This document shows, one piece after another, positions 24,992 through 33,018 of a DNA stretch of 64,000 nt. A program made the position numbers and the translations under genes. The stretch is from an uncultured Bulleidia sp. (GTDB lineage Bacteria; Bacillota_I; Bacilli_A; Erysipelotrichales; Erysipelotrichaceae), in the NCBI GenBank assembly GCA_947087645.1, contig CAMUDN010000007.1:1-64000 (forward strand). Reading direction: 5' to 3'. Numbering within the stretch: the first letter of the stretch is position 1; the number at the start of each line of letters is the position of its first letter. The notes beneath the pieces were generated by a model. It was not told the DNA's origin and made no database searches. It saw nothing but the letters and a program-made list of their open reading frames with translations.

Positions 24992-25046
24992 TTGTACCGA
25001 CCCCCAATCGTTAGATTTAAAGTCTAACTTTTGGGGGTCGGTACAA
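24992..25046. repeat. 55-nt near-perfect palindrome between convergent genes
   Basis: TTGTACCGACCCCCAA (24992-25007) and TTGGGGGTCGGTACAA (25031-25046) are perfect 16-bp arms. A second inverted repeat, GTTAGA/TCTAAC, is nested inside. It may work as a bidirectional terminator, although no T run follows on either side. GC content of the arms is far above the surroundings, and it marks the left border of the second accessory region. Confidence 0.75.
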
Positions 25047-25063
25047 GATAATCAGCTTTTTAA

Positions 25064-25630
25064 TTATAAAATAATATATAAAATCGTTCCAATAAGTGCG
25101 GTACCAAAGATAATCTTAATGGGATTTGTTTTGAATTTTCTTAAAATCACAAAAGAAGAAACAAACAATATTAATTCAATATAATGTATCTTATTTAAAT
25201 GAATTTCTGAAAAAGTAGAAGTTCCAAATAAAGCTAAACAAAATAACATTAAACTAGCACTAGCAATCATTGCGACAACCGCAGGCCTTAAAGTAGTTAA
25301 GATATTCTTAACAAGCTTTAAATTTCTATATTTGGTATATAAATAAGCTAAAGCCAAAACAATGATGAAACTTGGTAATACGGCACCAACTGTACAAATA
25401 AGGGCACCACCAAGTCCTGCCACCTTTTGACCAACGAAAGTAGCACTATTTACCAAGATTGGACCCGGTGTCATTTCCGCAATAGTTGTTAAGTCAGCAA
25501 ATTCTGCCATTGTTAACCAACCTTTGCCATCAACAACCAAACTTTGAATCAAAGGCATTGCAGCATATCCACCACCAAACGCAAACAAGCCAATTTGAAA
25601 ATAAACTAAGAATAATTCAAATAATATCAT
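25064..25630 (-). CDS. Chromate transporter family protein, second half
   Basis: A 188-residue hydrophobic protein with about six membrane segments. The family signature FAFGGGYAAMPLIQ is near the N-terminus, followed by the TTIAEMTPGPILVNSATFVG motif. It is a half-length ChrA; its partner is encoded immediately upstream and overlaps it by 4 bp. In such split systems the two halves form an antiparallel pair that exports chromate by sulfate or proton exchange. The physiological substrate in gut bacteria is unknown. Confidence 0.88.
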   Translation of the reverse strand: MILFELFLVYFQIGLFAFGGGYAAMPLIQSLVVDGKGWLTMAEFADLTTIAEMTPGPILVNSATFVGQKVAGLGGALICTVGAVLPSFIIVLALAYLYTKYRNLKLVKNILTTLRPAVVAMIASASLMLFCLALFGTSTFSEIHLNKIHYIELILFVSSFVILRKFKTNPIKIIFGTALIGTILYIIL

Positions 25631-26187
25631 GCCTTATCTCCCGCTATAGTACTTCTAGCTAAACCTAATACGATAAAGAAAATAATAATTGTGATTGCAC
25701 CTACTTTGAAGAAACATGTCGCAATAAATGCAACAAACATCAATATGATATTGATCATATTTTTTGTCTTAAATACATCTTTGGCAAGATCTACCACAAC
25801 ATCCAAAATAACCGCAGCCACACCAGCTCTCATTACTTGTAAAGCAATTTGAATATAATAATTTGTTGAAAATGCTTCGTAGCAAAGCGAAATAACACTG
25901 ATAATGACGATTGGTGGAATAACTGTTGCCAAAGCACTGATACATGCTCCTTTTAATCCTTTAATGCGATAACCAAATATAATCGCACTATTTACAGCCA
26001 ATGCACCTGGAGAAGATTGGGCAATAGCAGTCATATCTAATACTTCATCATCTGTAACATAATGTAATTCATCACAGAATGTCTTTCTCATCATGCCAAT
26101 AATGACAAAGCCACCTCCAAAGGTAAACACAGATATTTGTAACATGGACAAGAATAGTGTCCAATATATATTTTTTTCTTTATTCAT
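25627..26187 (-). CDS. Chromate transporter family protein, first half
   Basis: The 186-residue partner of the downstream half transporter. The start at 26187 (MNKEKNIYW) is supported by AAAGGAG; a start 5 codons earlier lies within that site. Motifs are FTFGGGFVIIGMM and MTAIAQSSPGALAVNSAIIFG, the paralogous forms of those in the second gene. About six membrane helices are visible. The overlapping stop/start points to coupled translation and a 1:1 complex. Confidence 0.88.
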   Translation of the reverse strand: MNKEKNIYWTLFLSMLQISVFTFGGGFVIIGMMRKTFCDELHYVTDDEVLDMTAIAQSSPGALAVNSAIIFGYRIKGLKGACISALATVIPPIVIISVISLCYEAFSTNYYIQIALQVMRAGVAAVILDVVVDLAKDVFKTKNMINIILMFVAFIATCFFKVGAITIIIFFIVLGLARSTIAGDKA

Positions 26188-26208
26188 ACAGGCTCCTTTC
26201 ATACGTTT

Positions 26209-26241
26209 AAAAAGCTTAATCTATTATAGATCAAGCTTTTT
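26209..26241 (-). terminator. Terminator downstream of the orphan PTS EIIB gene
   Basis: AAAAAGCTT and AAGCTTTTT arms with an inner ATCTA/TAGAT stem. On the minus strand it ends in a T run, 6 bp after the stop of the 26247 gene. Confidence 0.8.
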
Positions 26242-26246
26242 ATTAA

Positions 26247-26729
26247 TTATAAATTCTTAATTAAATCAAGGAAATCTACAGCTGGATCATTTGGAACCAT
26301 CTTAGCCTCAATAGTGATGCCCTTAGCTGCTAATTCTCTAAAGATTTCAGCCTCTTCATGAGTTATAGAAACAGCCTTCTTAACTTGAGTGGCTCCTTCC
26401 TTACCTCCCATATTACCAACATTGATATCCTTAATGTCATAACCCTTATCGATGAATTCTTTTAAGTTCTTTGGATCCTTAAATAACATAAATACAGATT
26501 CTGTTGGATATGGATCTTCGGCCAATCTTTCAATGGCACGATCTACTGAGAAAATAGATAATTTTGTACCCTTTGGACATGCCATTCTTAAAGCTTGTTT
26601 TTGAAGTTCATTAGCTGATGTTGCATTATCAATAATAATAATTCTTGTAGGCTTTAAATGAGATAACCAAACAGTAACTACTTGCCCATGGATCAATCTT
26701 TCTTCAATTCTTACATTCTTAATTTCCAT
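26247..26729 (-). CDS. PTS mannose/fructose/sorbose-family EIIB component
   Basis: A 160-residue soluble phosphocarrier. The phosphorylated histidine is in IEERLIHGQVVTVW, at about residue 15, and RIIIIDNATSAN and INVGNMGGKEG follow as in sorbose-family EIIB proteins. The length is normal and the frame intact. It normally works with EIIA, EIIC and EIID. Here only a decayed EIIA fragment lies upstream and no EIIC or EIID is visible, so it is an orphan unless it serves a system elsewhere. Confidence 0.9.
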   Translation of the reverse strand: MEIKNVRIEERLIHGQVVTVWLSHLKPTRIIIIDNATSANELQKQALRMACPKGTKLSIFSVDRAIERLAEDPYPTESVFMLFKDPKNLKEFIDKGYDIKDINVGNMGGKEGATQVKKAVSITHEEAEIFRELAAKGITIEAKMVPNDPAVDFLDLIKNL

Positions 26730-26740
26730 ACTTTTTACTT

Positions 26741-27133
26741 CTATTCATCAAATTCTTCAACTTCACTATTCATCGCATCATTAACATAAACAACAGCTTC
26801 CTTGCCTTGTTCCATAAAACTACGACAAATTTCATCACTCAATGGTTCTTCCTTTGGATATGTTCCAATTTGTAGTAACATCGCCAAATTCATTCCAGCA
26901 ATTATATATGTTTTTTCTCTACTCAATAAAGGTAAAGACAATGTGTCTATGAGGGCAGTCAAGAAAAAAAGAAGTAGCCTTGGCTGCAAGCTGTTTGGCA
27001 AATTTAACATCACATACAATACAGGATCTTGAATGACATGAATGAGGGATGACATTTCAATTATCACAATCTGTACATTCAAACTGGTCAAAGCCAAGAT
27101 AACATGTGTGGCAAAGTAGTGAACGTTATACAT
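26741..27133 (-). pseudogene. Decayed PTS mannose-family EIIA
   Basis: The open frame of 130 codons gives a recognisable EIIA(Man) C-terminus (YIIAGMNLAMLLQIGTYP followed by the Asp/Glu-rich end EVEEFDE). The N-terminal part is scrambled: YFATHVILALTSLNV resembles the EIIA start FATHG with its phosphorylated His, but the glycine is lost, and the segment before YIIAG lacks the usual TDLxGGSP motif. Frameshifts are likely. It sits directly upstream of the intact EIIB, as in a man-type operon. Confidence 0.65.
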
Positions 27134-27483
27134 TGTCTAAAATGCATGGACGAGCTTTACCGGAAGCATCTAGTTTTCGAATTTAGTCAATATTATCGAA
27201 GAAGATATACTTGATGGGATGAATAAAATTAAAGTTTCTAAAATCGCAATCTAAAAGTGATAGAGTTTCAACTGGAATATTTGAATGATAAGTTGTGTCC
27301 ATAATTGAAGTATAGGATTAAATAGAGGTATAAACAAGCCTTGGCAAATGAAAAGGGTCCATACAAATCATTTTATATGATTTGAGAGGCTTATTTTATA
27401 TATAGAATGAATGAATAGTAACAGATGAAATTTTGTTTATGTATTACCGTATTGTTGTGGTTACATATAGGCGAATAGCTTTG
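27134..27483. other. Degenerate stretch with minus-strand coding remains
   Basis: No intact gene. On the minus strand short open pieces occur (for example MDTTYHSNIPVETLSLLDCD and KLDASGKARPC), broken by stops. This suggests a decayed gene that I cannot identify. No EIIC or EIID signature is visible. Confidence 0.35.
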
Positions 27484-27512
27484 TTTATTTTTCATAAATC
27501 ATTCGATATAAT
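27484..27512 (+). promoter_or_regulatory. Promoter of the epimerase gene
   Basis: TTTATT, a 17-bp spacer and a perfect TATAAT (27507-27512), 34 bp before the start at 27546. Confidence 0.55.
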
Positions 27513-27545
27513 TTGTTTGCAATAAGAGATTATAGGAGGACAAAT

Positions 27546-28262
27546 ATGAAACATATTAAAATTGCAGCTGGTTTAGCACACGTTGACTATGGTCACATTG
27601 CAGACATCGTTAAAGAAGCTTCTGATGCAGGAGCAGATTACATTCACTCAGATGCAGCTGATATGCATGATCTAAGAAACATGAAGCTTATGGGAGGATG
27701 GCAAGTCATTAAAGGTATGAGAGATTATACGGATAAGCCAATTGAATGCCACATCTATACTGAAAGCATGGATATCATGTTTATTGATCAAATTTATGAT
27801 GCAGGAGCAAATATGTTAATTATTCCTGCTGAACACTTTATTGGAGCACAATTGGCATATATCATCAACTGGTGCCGTGAAAGAAAAATTAAAGTTGGTT
27901 TAACTATTGGATGTTATACTCCTCTTTCATTCGTTGAAGAATCTATTTATGACATTGATCGTTTACACATCGTTACTCATGGCGTAGATGAAACGGATGG
28001 TCACGATAACTGGGGATGGCGTCGTAGCGTAATCGATTTATTAAAACGTGCTAGAAAAATGATTGATGAAAAGAATCCTAATTGTGAATTGGCAATTGAT
28101 GGCGGTTTAAGAGCTAATAATATGGAGCCATTGATTGAATGCAATCCAGACGTTATCGTTTTATCAAGTGGAGTATTCAAAGATCCAGATGGAATTACTG
28201 CTGGTGTTCAAAAATGTCGTAAGGCAATTGATGAAGCTGCAGAAAAATTTGGATTGGAGTAA
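27546..28262 (+). CDS. Ribulose-phosphate 3-epimerase-like TIM barrel
   Basis: The 238-residue product starts at ATG 27546 behind TAGGAGGA. The sequence follows the epimerase barrel plan: KIAAGLAHVDYGHIADIVKE, then ADYIHSDAADMHD where classical enzymes have HxDxMDG, IECHIYTE for the HLM strand, LAIDGGLRANN for the phosphate loop, and VIVLSSGVF. The altered metal-site region (HSDAADMHD) and longer middle make it a divergent member. A pentulose- or hexulose-phosphate (allulose-6-phosphate type) epimerase is plausible. It opens the carbohydrate cluster. Confidence 0.75.
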   Translation: MKHIKIAAGLAHVDYGHIADIVKEASDAGADYIHSDAADMHDLRNMKLMGGWQVIKGMRDYTDKPIECHIYTESMDIMFIDQIYDAGANMLIIPAEHFIGAQLAYIINWCRERKIKVGLTIGCYTPLSFVEESIYDIDRLHIVTHGVDETDGHDNWGWRRSVIDLLKRARKMIDEKNPNCELAIDGGLRANNMEPLIECNPDVIVLSSGVFKDPDGITAGVQKCRKAIDEAAEKFGLE

Positions 28263-28271
28263 GATTGATCG

Positions 28272-28919
28272 ATGAGTACGACTCAATCTAAGCAATCATT
28301 AAAATCATTTTTGTATGATTTAGTATGGTTGTCTGTTTCAAGTATTCTTTGTGCATTAGCCGTGAATTGGATCTTTATTTTTACAGGCTTAGCTCCAGGA
28401 GGAATTACTGGAATGGCAATCATTTTATCAACCGTAACTGGTATTTCAGTTTCGACGATGACTTTATGCATTTCTCTTCCATTATTATTACTTTCGTTTT
28501 TAGTGCTTGGAAAATCATTTGGTGTTAAAACAATATTTGTTATTTTTATGAATCCATTAATGATGGCTATTATTCCTAAAATTGATCTTTTTGAATCGAT
28601 TCCAGTTTTGGGTAATATAGGTAGATTATTCTTAGGAGCAATTCTTGGGGGAATCTTTGTTGGTATGGCTGTCGGTTTGGCATTAAATCATGAAGGTGCT
28701 ACTGGTGGAACGGATGTTATTGCTTTATTGATTCATCATTTTTTGAAGAAAATCAAAGTACAAAATATTTTATTCTCATTAGATGGCATTGTTGTAATAT
28801 TATCAGGTTTTATTAGTGGTGAGCTTTTTGTTGCTATTTTTAGCTTGGTTAGTCTATTGATAATTAATAGAGTTATCACATGGTGCACTAATAAGAAATT
28901 AACAGTAAAAGAGTCTTAG
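28272..28919 (+). CDS. YitT-family membrane protein
   Basis: A 215-residue protein with about six membrane helices. The family pattern is ALAVNWIFIFTGLAPGGITGMAII at the first helices and NHEGATGGTDVIALLIHHF later, a glycine-rich signature of YitT/YczE (DUF161) proteins. The cytoplasmic C-terminal domain common in this family (DUF2179) is absent, so this is a short form. It follows the epimerase by 9 bp. A transport role is often assumed but not shown. Confidence 0.8.
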   Translation: MSTTQSKQSLKSFLYDLVWLSVSSILCALAVNWIFIFTGLAPGGITGMAIILSTVTGISVSTMTLCISLPLLLLSFLVLGKSFGVKTIFVIFMNPLMMAIIPKIDLFESIPVLGNIGRLFLGAILGGIFVGMAVGLALNHEGATGGTDVIALLIHHFLKKIKVQNILFSLDGIVVILSGFISGELFVAIFSLVSLLIINRVITWCTNKKLTVKES

Positions 28920-28947
28920 TCCTCTTTTTGTTTTAAAAGGAGAAAAG

Positions 28948-30303
28948 ATGTCAAAATATAGTTTTTATATCAATAAATATCAAGATGATTTATTAAAAGA
29001 CTTAGATACATTGGTTCGTATTCCAAGTGTGAGTGATGAAACTAATCCTGTGGATAAAAAACCATTTGGAGAAGGTGTTGCCCATGCTTTTGAGGCATAT
29101 GAAGATATTGCTAAACGCTTGGGATTTGAAGTAGAACAGGATGATGGATATGCAATCAGTGCTAATTATTTAGACGGAGAGGATTTTGTAGGTGTTTTGG
29201 GACATCTAGATATTATTGATGCATATAATAAAGAAGACTGGGAATATGATCCTTATAAGTTGACTTTAAAGGATGGTATTTTATATGGTCGTGGTGTGAA
29301 TGATGATAAGGGTCCTTTATTGATTAATTTATATGCAGTGCGAATTCTAAGAGATATGGGATGCACATTTAAAAGGCCTGTAAAAGTAATTGCGGGTGGT
29401 GCGGAAGAAACAACTTGGAATTGTATGAAGCATTATTTTAAAACGCATAAACAACCATTAATGGGATATTCTCCGGATGGAAACTTTCCAATTGTGAATG
29501 GAGAAAAGGGAATTTTGACATTTGAAACATCATATCCAAAAGAAAATGGTTTTTTTAAAGTGGTTGAAATTCAAGGCTTTGAACAAGATTATATAATTCC
29601 TGGTCAAATTGAAGTTCGTGTATATTGTGAAAATGTTGGGGATTTGTGTTCAGAATTAAAAGATGCATTTAAGGATCATGTAGCAACATTTACTTTTACT
29701 GGTAAGCCGGCATTGACACGAAATCCACAAAGAGCGGGGAATCCATTGTTTGAACTAGCTGATTTTGTACAGAAATATAGCCTTTATTTTGATGGTGGTT
29801 TTGTGGCTTTGTTGCGTGATGTAGCTAAATATTTGAAAGATCCATATGGACAAGATTGTAATATCTATTATGAAGATGTAGATATGGGGAAAACGAGCAT
29901 TGCAGCTTATATGCTTCAAATGAAAGAAGATTCTTATTCAGTACGTATGGATTTGCGTTATCCAAAGGGAATAGATCCTTTACAGATTGAAGCTTCTTTA
30001 TGTGCATTGTTTCCTTCATTAAAGAAAATCAGAGAAAAAAGATTATTGTTTGTTCCAAAAGAATCGGAATTAATACAAAAATTGGCAGATGCCTACTATA
30101 GTGTTACACAAGAAAAGGCAGAGCCAATCACTAAGGGCGGTGCGAGTTATGCTCGTGTGTTAGATTGTGGAATTGCTTTTGGAGCAACATTTGATGGGTA
30201 TGATACGAAGTGTCATCAGCCTAATGAGAGTATGCCATTAAATGATTTGTTACGTGCACTCGAAATATATTGTGAAGCTATCTATTTATTGGCTTGTGAA
30301 TAA
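28948..30303 (+). CDS. pepV: M20-family dipeptidase (PepV/Sapep type)
   Basis: The 451-residue metallopeptidase has an N-terminal catalytic domain: FVGVLGHLDIIDA (first zinc ligand), ILYGRGVNDDKGP (bridging Asp), VIAGGAEETTWN (catalytic Glu pair) and YSPDGNFPI. Close to the C-terminus, GGASYARV and TKCHQPNE provide the remaining ligands. The inserted lid domain is between. The length matches Sapep-type manganese dipeptidases of Firmicutes. GGAGAAAAG precedes the start. Its presence among sugar genes is not functionally obvious. Confidence 0.9.
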   Translation: MSKYSFYINKYQDDLLKDLDTLVRIPSVSDETNPVDKKPFGEGVAHAFEAYEDIAKRLGFEVEQDDGYAISANYLDGEDFVGVLGHLDIIDAYNKEDWEYDPYKLTLKDGILYGRGVNDDKGPLLINLYAVRILRDMGCTFKRPVKVIAGGAEETTWNCMKHYFKTHKQPLMGYSPDGNFPIVNGEKGILTFETSYPKENGFFKVVEIQGFEQDYIIPGQIEVRVYCENVGDLCSELKDAFKDHVATFTFTGKPALTRNPQRAGNPLFELADFVQKYSLYFDGGFVALLRDVAKYLKDPYGQDCNIYYEDVDMGKTSIAAYMLQMKEDSYSVRMDLRYPKGIDPLQIEASLCALFPSLKKIREKRLLFVPKESELIQKLADAYYSVTQEKAEPITKGGASYARVLDCGIAFGATFDGYDTKCHQPNESMPLNDLLRALEIYCEAIYLLACE

Positions 30304-30356
30304 ATGATTAAAGTTTTACCACATCGATACGTAACTTTATATAACACTCACGCAAT

Positions 30357-30370
30357 TGTAATCGCTTACT
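30357..30370 (+). promoter_or_regulatory. Putative cre site (CcpA) before the PTS EIIBC gene
   Basis: TGTAATCGCTTACT fits the consensus TGWAARCGYTWNCW at 13 of 14 positions and lies 42 bp upstream of the start. It implies catabolite control of the transporter. Confidence 0.6.
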
Positions 30371-30411
30371 GCGTTTTGATATCATAAGTTTAGAGAAAGG
30401 TGTAAAACTTT

Positions 30412-32001
30412 ATGTTTAAACAAATTCAGACAAAATTGCAAACTTTTGCTGGTGCCATGATGGTACCAATCATCCTTCTTGTTATGGTAGGTTTCTTTGT
30501 CGGTATTGGTTGTGCATTTACAAACTATGTACTTCAACCTGGTGGATTCTTCTATAACATTTTTTCAATGCTAGCATCGTGTGGATTCTTCTTCATGAAT
30601 TCATTACAGATGTGGTTTGCTGTGGCAATTTCATTTACACTAGCTAAAAAAGAAAAAGGCTGGGCAGCATTTGCTGGTTTAGTATTATTCTTCACTTACA
30701 CTGCTGGTATTGGAAACTGGGCAAACTTAATTGGTGTGACTCAGGAAACAATTCAGATTGATGCATTAGTAAAATCTGGAATGAGCATGGAAGCTGCTAT
30801 GAATTACAATGCATTATTCGGAGACTTCTTAGGAATATTCACTTATAATATGGGGATGTTCTCTGGTTTGATTGTTGGTTTAGTAGCTTCATTAGTACAC
30901 AATAAATTCGTAGATACTAAATTACCAGAAATGTTTGGTTTCTTTGCTGGTACGAAAACAGTTGTTCTTTTAGTAACAGTAATATCTATTCCATTAGCAA
31001 TCGGTACTTATTATGTATGGCCATTCATTGGTGGTGGATTACAAGCAATCACATCATTCATCGGTCGTAGTGGATTATTAGGAACATTCGTATTCGGTAC
31101 ATTAGATAAAGCATTATTGCCATTCGGATTACACCACTTAATTGCGTTCCCAATTGAATATTCAAAAGTTGGTGGAACAATGACAATTGATGGCGTTGTA
31201 TACGAAGGTGTTAAGAATATTATCAATGGTCAGGCAGCAAGTAAAACTGCTACAGGATATATCACTCGCAACTTCACAAACGGACGTTTATTGTTCCAAT
31301 TAGGTGGTATTCCAGGTGCTGCATTCGCATTATATAAATGTGCTAATAAAGAAAACCGCAAAGCCGTTGCTTCAATGCTATTACCTGCAGTATTCACATT
31401 GATGATGGTTGGTATTTCTGAACCATTCGAATATACATTCTTGTTCGCTGCTCCACAGTTATATTGGTTAGTATATGCTCCGTTATGTGGATTATGTTAC
31501 GTATTAGCCGAAATCACAAAGATCAGTATCAATGGTACAGCGTTATTCTTTATGATTCCTAATATTTTCCAGCCTCAAAAAGTTCATGCTATGGCAGCTC
31601 TATGGTTGATCCCATTAACATTCGTAGTTTTCTATGTTGCATTCAAGTTCATGATTGTTAAGTTTAATCTTCAAACTCCAGGTCGTGGCGAAGCAGAAGT
31701 TCACTTATTCAGTAAAAAAGAATATCGTGAAAAAGACAATGCTGCTGCTGATACAGATTCTTTAGAAGCAAGAATCATTGAAGCCTTAGGTGGTTCAGAA
31801 AACATCGTAACGGTAACAAACTGTGCAACTCGCTTGAGAGTTACAGTTAAAGATGATTCAATCGTTGCTAGTGATGATGATTGGAAAGCTTATTTACAAG
31901 CTGTTGGTGTAGTACGTGGAAAAAATTCTTTACAAGTAATTTATGGCGTTCAAGTACAAAATATCGCAACTAAAGTAAAAGACATTTTAAATATTGATTA
32001 A
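30412..32001 (+). CDS. PTS glucose-family EIIBC permease
   Basis: A 529-residue EIIC-EIIB fusion. Residues 1-430 form the EIIC membrane domain of about ten helices, with FGLHHLIAFPIEYSKVGG and GISEPFEYTFLFAAP as the substrate-site loops. After a linker, residues about 455-529 are EIIB with the phosphocysteine motif TNCATRLRV. No EIIA is fused, but a separate glucose-family EIIA lies at 38218. The transported sugar cannot be read from sequence. Partner genes suggest a polyol or ketose that feeds pentose-phosphate chemistry. AGAAAGG supports the start. Confidence 0.93.
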   Translation: MFKQIQTKLQTFAGAMMVPIILLVMVGFFVGIGCAFTNYVLQPGGFFYNIFSMLASCGFFFMNSLQMWFAVAISFTLAKKEKGWAAFAGLVLFFTYTAGIGNWANLIGVTQETIQIDALVKSGMSMEAAMNYNALFGDFLGIFTYNMGMFSGLIVGLVASLVHNKFVDTKLPEMFGFFAGTKTVVLLVTVISIPLAIGTYYVWPFIGGGLQAITSFIGRSGLLGTFVFGTLDKALLPFGLHHLIAFPIEYSKVGGTMTIDGVVYEGVKNIINGQAASKTATGYITRNFTNGRLLFQLGGIPGAAFALYKCANKENRKAVASMLLPAVFTLMMVGISEPFEYTFLFAAPQLYWLVYAPLCGLCYVLAEITKISINGTALFFMIPNIFQPQKVHAMAALWLIPLTFVVFYVAFKFMIVKFNLQTPGRGEAEVHLFSKKEYREKDNAAADTDSLEARIIEALGGSENIVTVTNCATRLRVTVKDDSIVASDDDWKAYLQAVGVVRGKNSLQVIYGVQVQNIATKVKDILNID

Positions 32002-32008
32002 AAAATAT

Positions 32009-32036
32009 AAGGCAAGATTGGAATCTTGCCTTATTT
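32009..32036 (+). terminator. Terminator after the EIIBC gene
   Basis: AAGGCAAGATT-GG-AATCTTGCCTT has an 11-bp stem but only a short T/A tail. It may attenuate rather than stop transcription into the next gene. Confidence 0.7.
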
Positions 32037-32047
32037 AGGAGGATCCT

Positions 32048-32566
32048 ATGAATAAACAAGAAATAAAAAAGAAACGTATGTATTTTAAAAATGTAGATGC
32101 AATTAAATATGTTAAATATATTAAGACAATTTCAATTGTGCTCATTTTATTGATTCTTTTATATACTGGCTTATTGTCTGTCATGTTAAATCAGCCTCTA
32201 TCTGAGGTGGTTTCAAAAAATATGTCAGTTGTGAGTGGATTCATTATGGCTATGGCTTCTTTATTCAATTATTTTTTGGCGGATCAATACATTAAAGATT
32301 TTTCAGAATATAAAAATGTTGAGGGTAATCGTTTTAAACTGTTGGTAATCACTGTATTTAGTGCTTGTTTTTTAAACTTTATTACTATGGCCTTGGGAAT
32401 TGTTGCTTTGAATAAGATTTATAAATGGAAAGATTATTTCTCATTTGGAAATATGATGCAAGGATTAAAAAAAGAAGGCCAGTTAGGTATTTGTATTACT
32501 GTATTTGTTATATTCGCCATCTTGTTTATTTTAGAGACTACGATTGGTTCTTTAGTTTTGAGGTAA
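32048..32566 (+). CDS. Membrane protein of unknown function
   Basis: A 172-residue protein with a basic N-terminus and four hydrophobic segments (about residues 28-47, 62-78, 96-120 and 148-168). No family is recognised. GGAGGATCCT gives a good ribosome site. It lies between the PTS permease and the UPF0303 gene in the same orientation, with 5 bp to the next start, so it is probably co-transcribed with the carbohydrate genes. Confidence 0.65.
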   Translation: MNKQEIKKKRMYFKNVDAIKYVKYIKTISIVLILLILLYTGLLSVMLNQPLSEVVSKNMSVVSGFIMAMASLFNYFLADQYIKDFSEYKNVEGNRFKLLVITVFSACFLNFITMALGIVALNKIYKWKDYFSFGNMMQGLKKEGQLGICITVFVIFAILFILETTIGSLVLR

Positions 32567-32571
32567 TAAGT

Positions 32572-33009
32572 ATGAAATATAAATTAAATATGGATCATTG
32601 TTCATGCGAAGATGCCTATCAATTAGGAATTTGTATTCATGATTATTTGATTAGTAACGATATTAAAAAATGCTGTATTTCAATCACTTTGTATGGTAAA
32701 GAAGTGTATCGTTATATGTCTGATGAATGTATTGTAGATAATGGACATTGGTTACAAAGAAAGACGAATTCTTGTCTATACTTTGGAATGTCTACACTAG
32801 AATTGTTTGAAAAAAACAAGGGAAATGAGCAGAACTTAGTTCAAAAGTATGGCCTTACTTATCAGGATTATACTTTTACTCCAGGAAGCATCCCTATTGT
32901 ATTAGATAATAATCAAGTAATTGGAGCTTGTACGGTTTCGGGAATGAAACCAGAAGAAGATCATCAGAGCATTTTAGATGGTTTTGAATTATATGTAAAT
33001 AGAAAGTAG
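32572..33009 (+). CDS. UPF0303/GlcG-HbpS-like protein
   Basis: The 145-residue product starts at ATG 32572 with GAGGTAATAAG upstream. A longer frame from 32425 overlaps the previous gene and is rejected. The order QLGICIHDYLIS, ISITLYGKEVYRYM, WLQRKTNSCLYFGMST and the terminal IPIVLDNNQVIGACTVSGMKPEEDH matches the UPF0303 (heme-degrading-domain-like, GlcG/HbpS fold) family. These small proteins often accompany polyol or glycolate genes. The biochemical role is unknown. Confidence 0.78.
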   Translation: MKYKLNMDHCSCEDAYQLGICIHDYLISNDIKKCCISITLYGKEVYRYMSDECIVDNGHWLQRKTNSCLYFGMSTLELFEKNKGNEQNLVQKYGLTYQDYTFTPGSIPIVLDNNQVIGACTVSGMKPEEDHQSILDGFELYVNRK

Positions 33010-33018
33010 AATGTTAAA

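Noticed and set aside
26802..27032. Plus-strand 76-codon frame
   Set aside because: It is antisense to the recognisable EIIA remnant and has no ribosome site.
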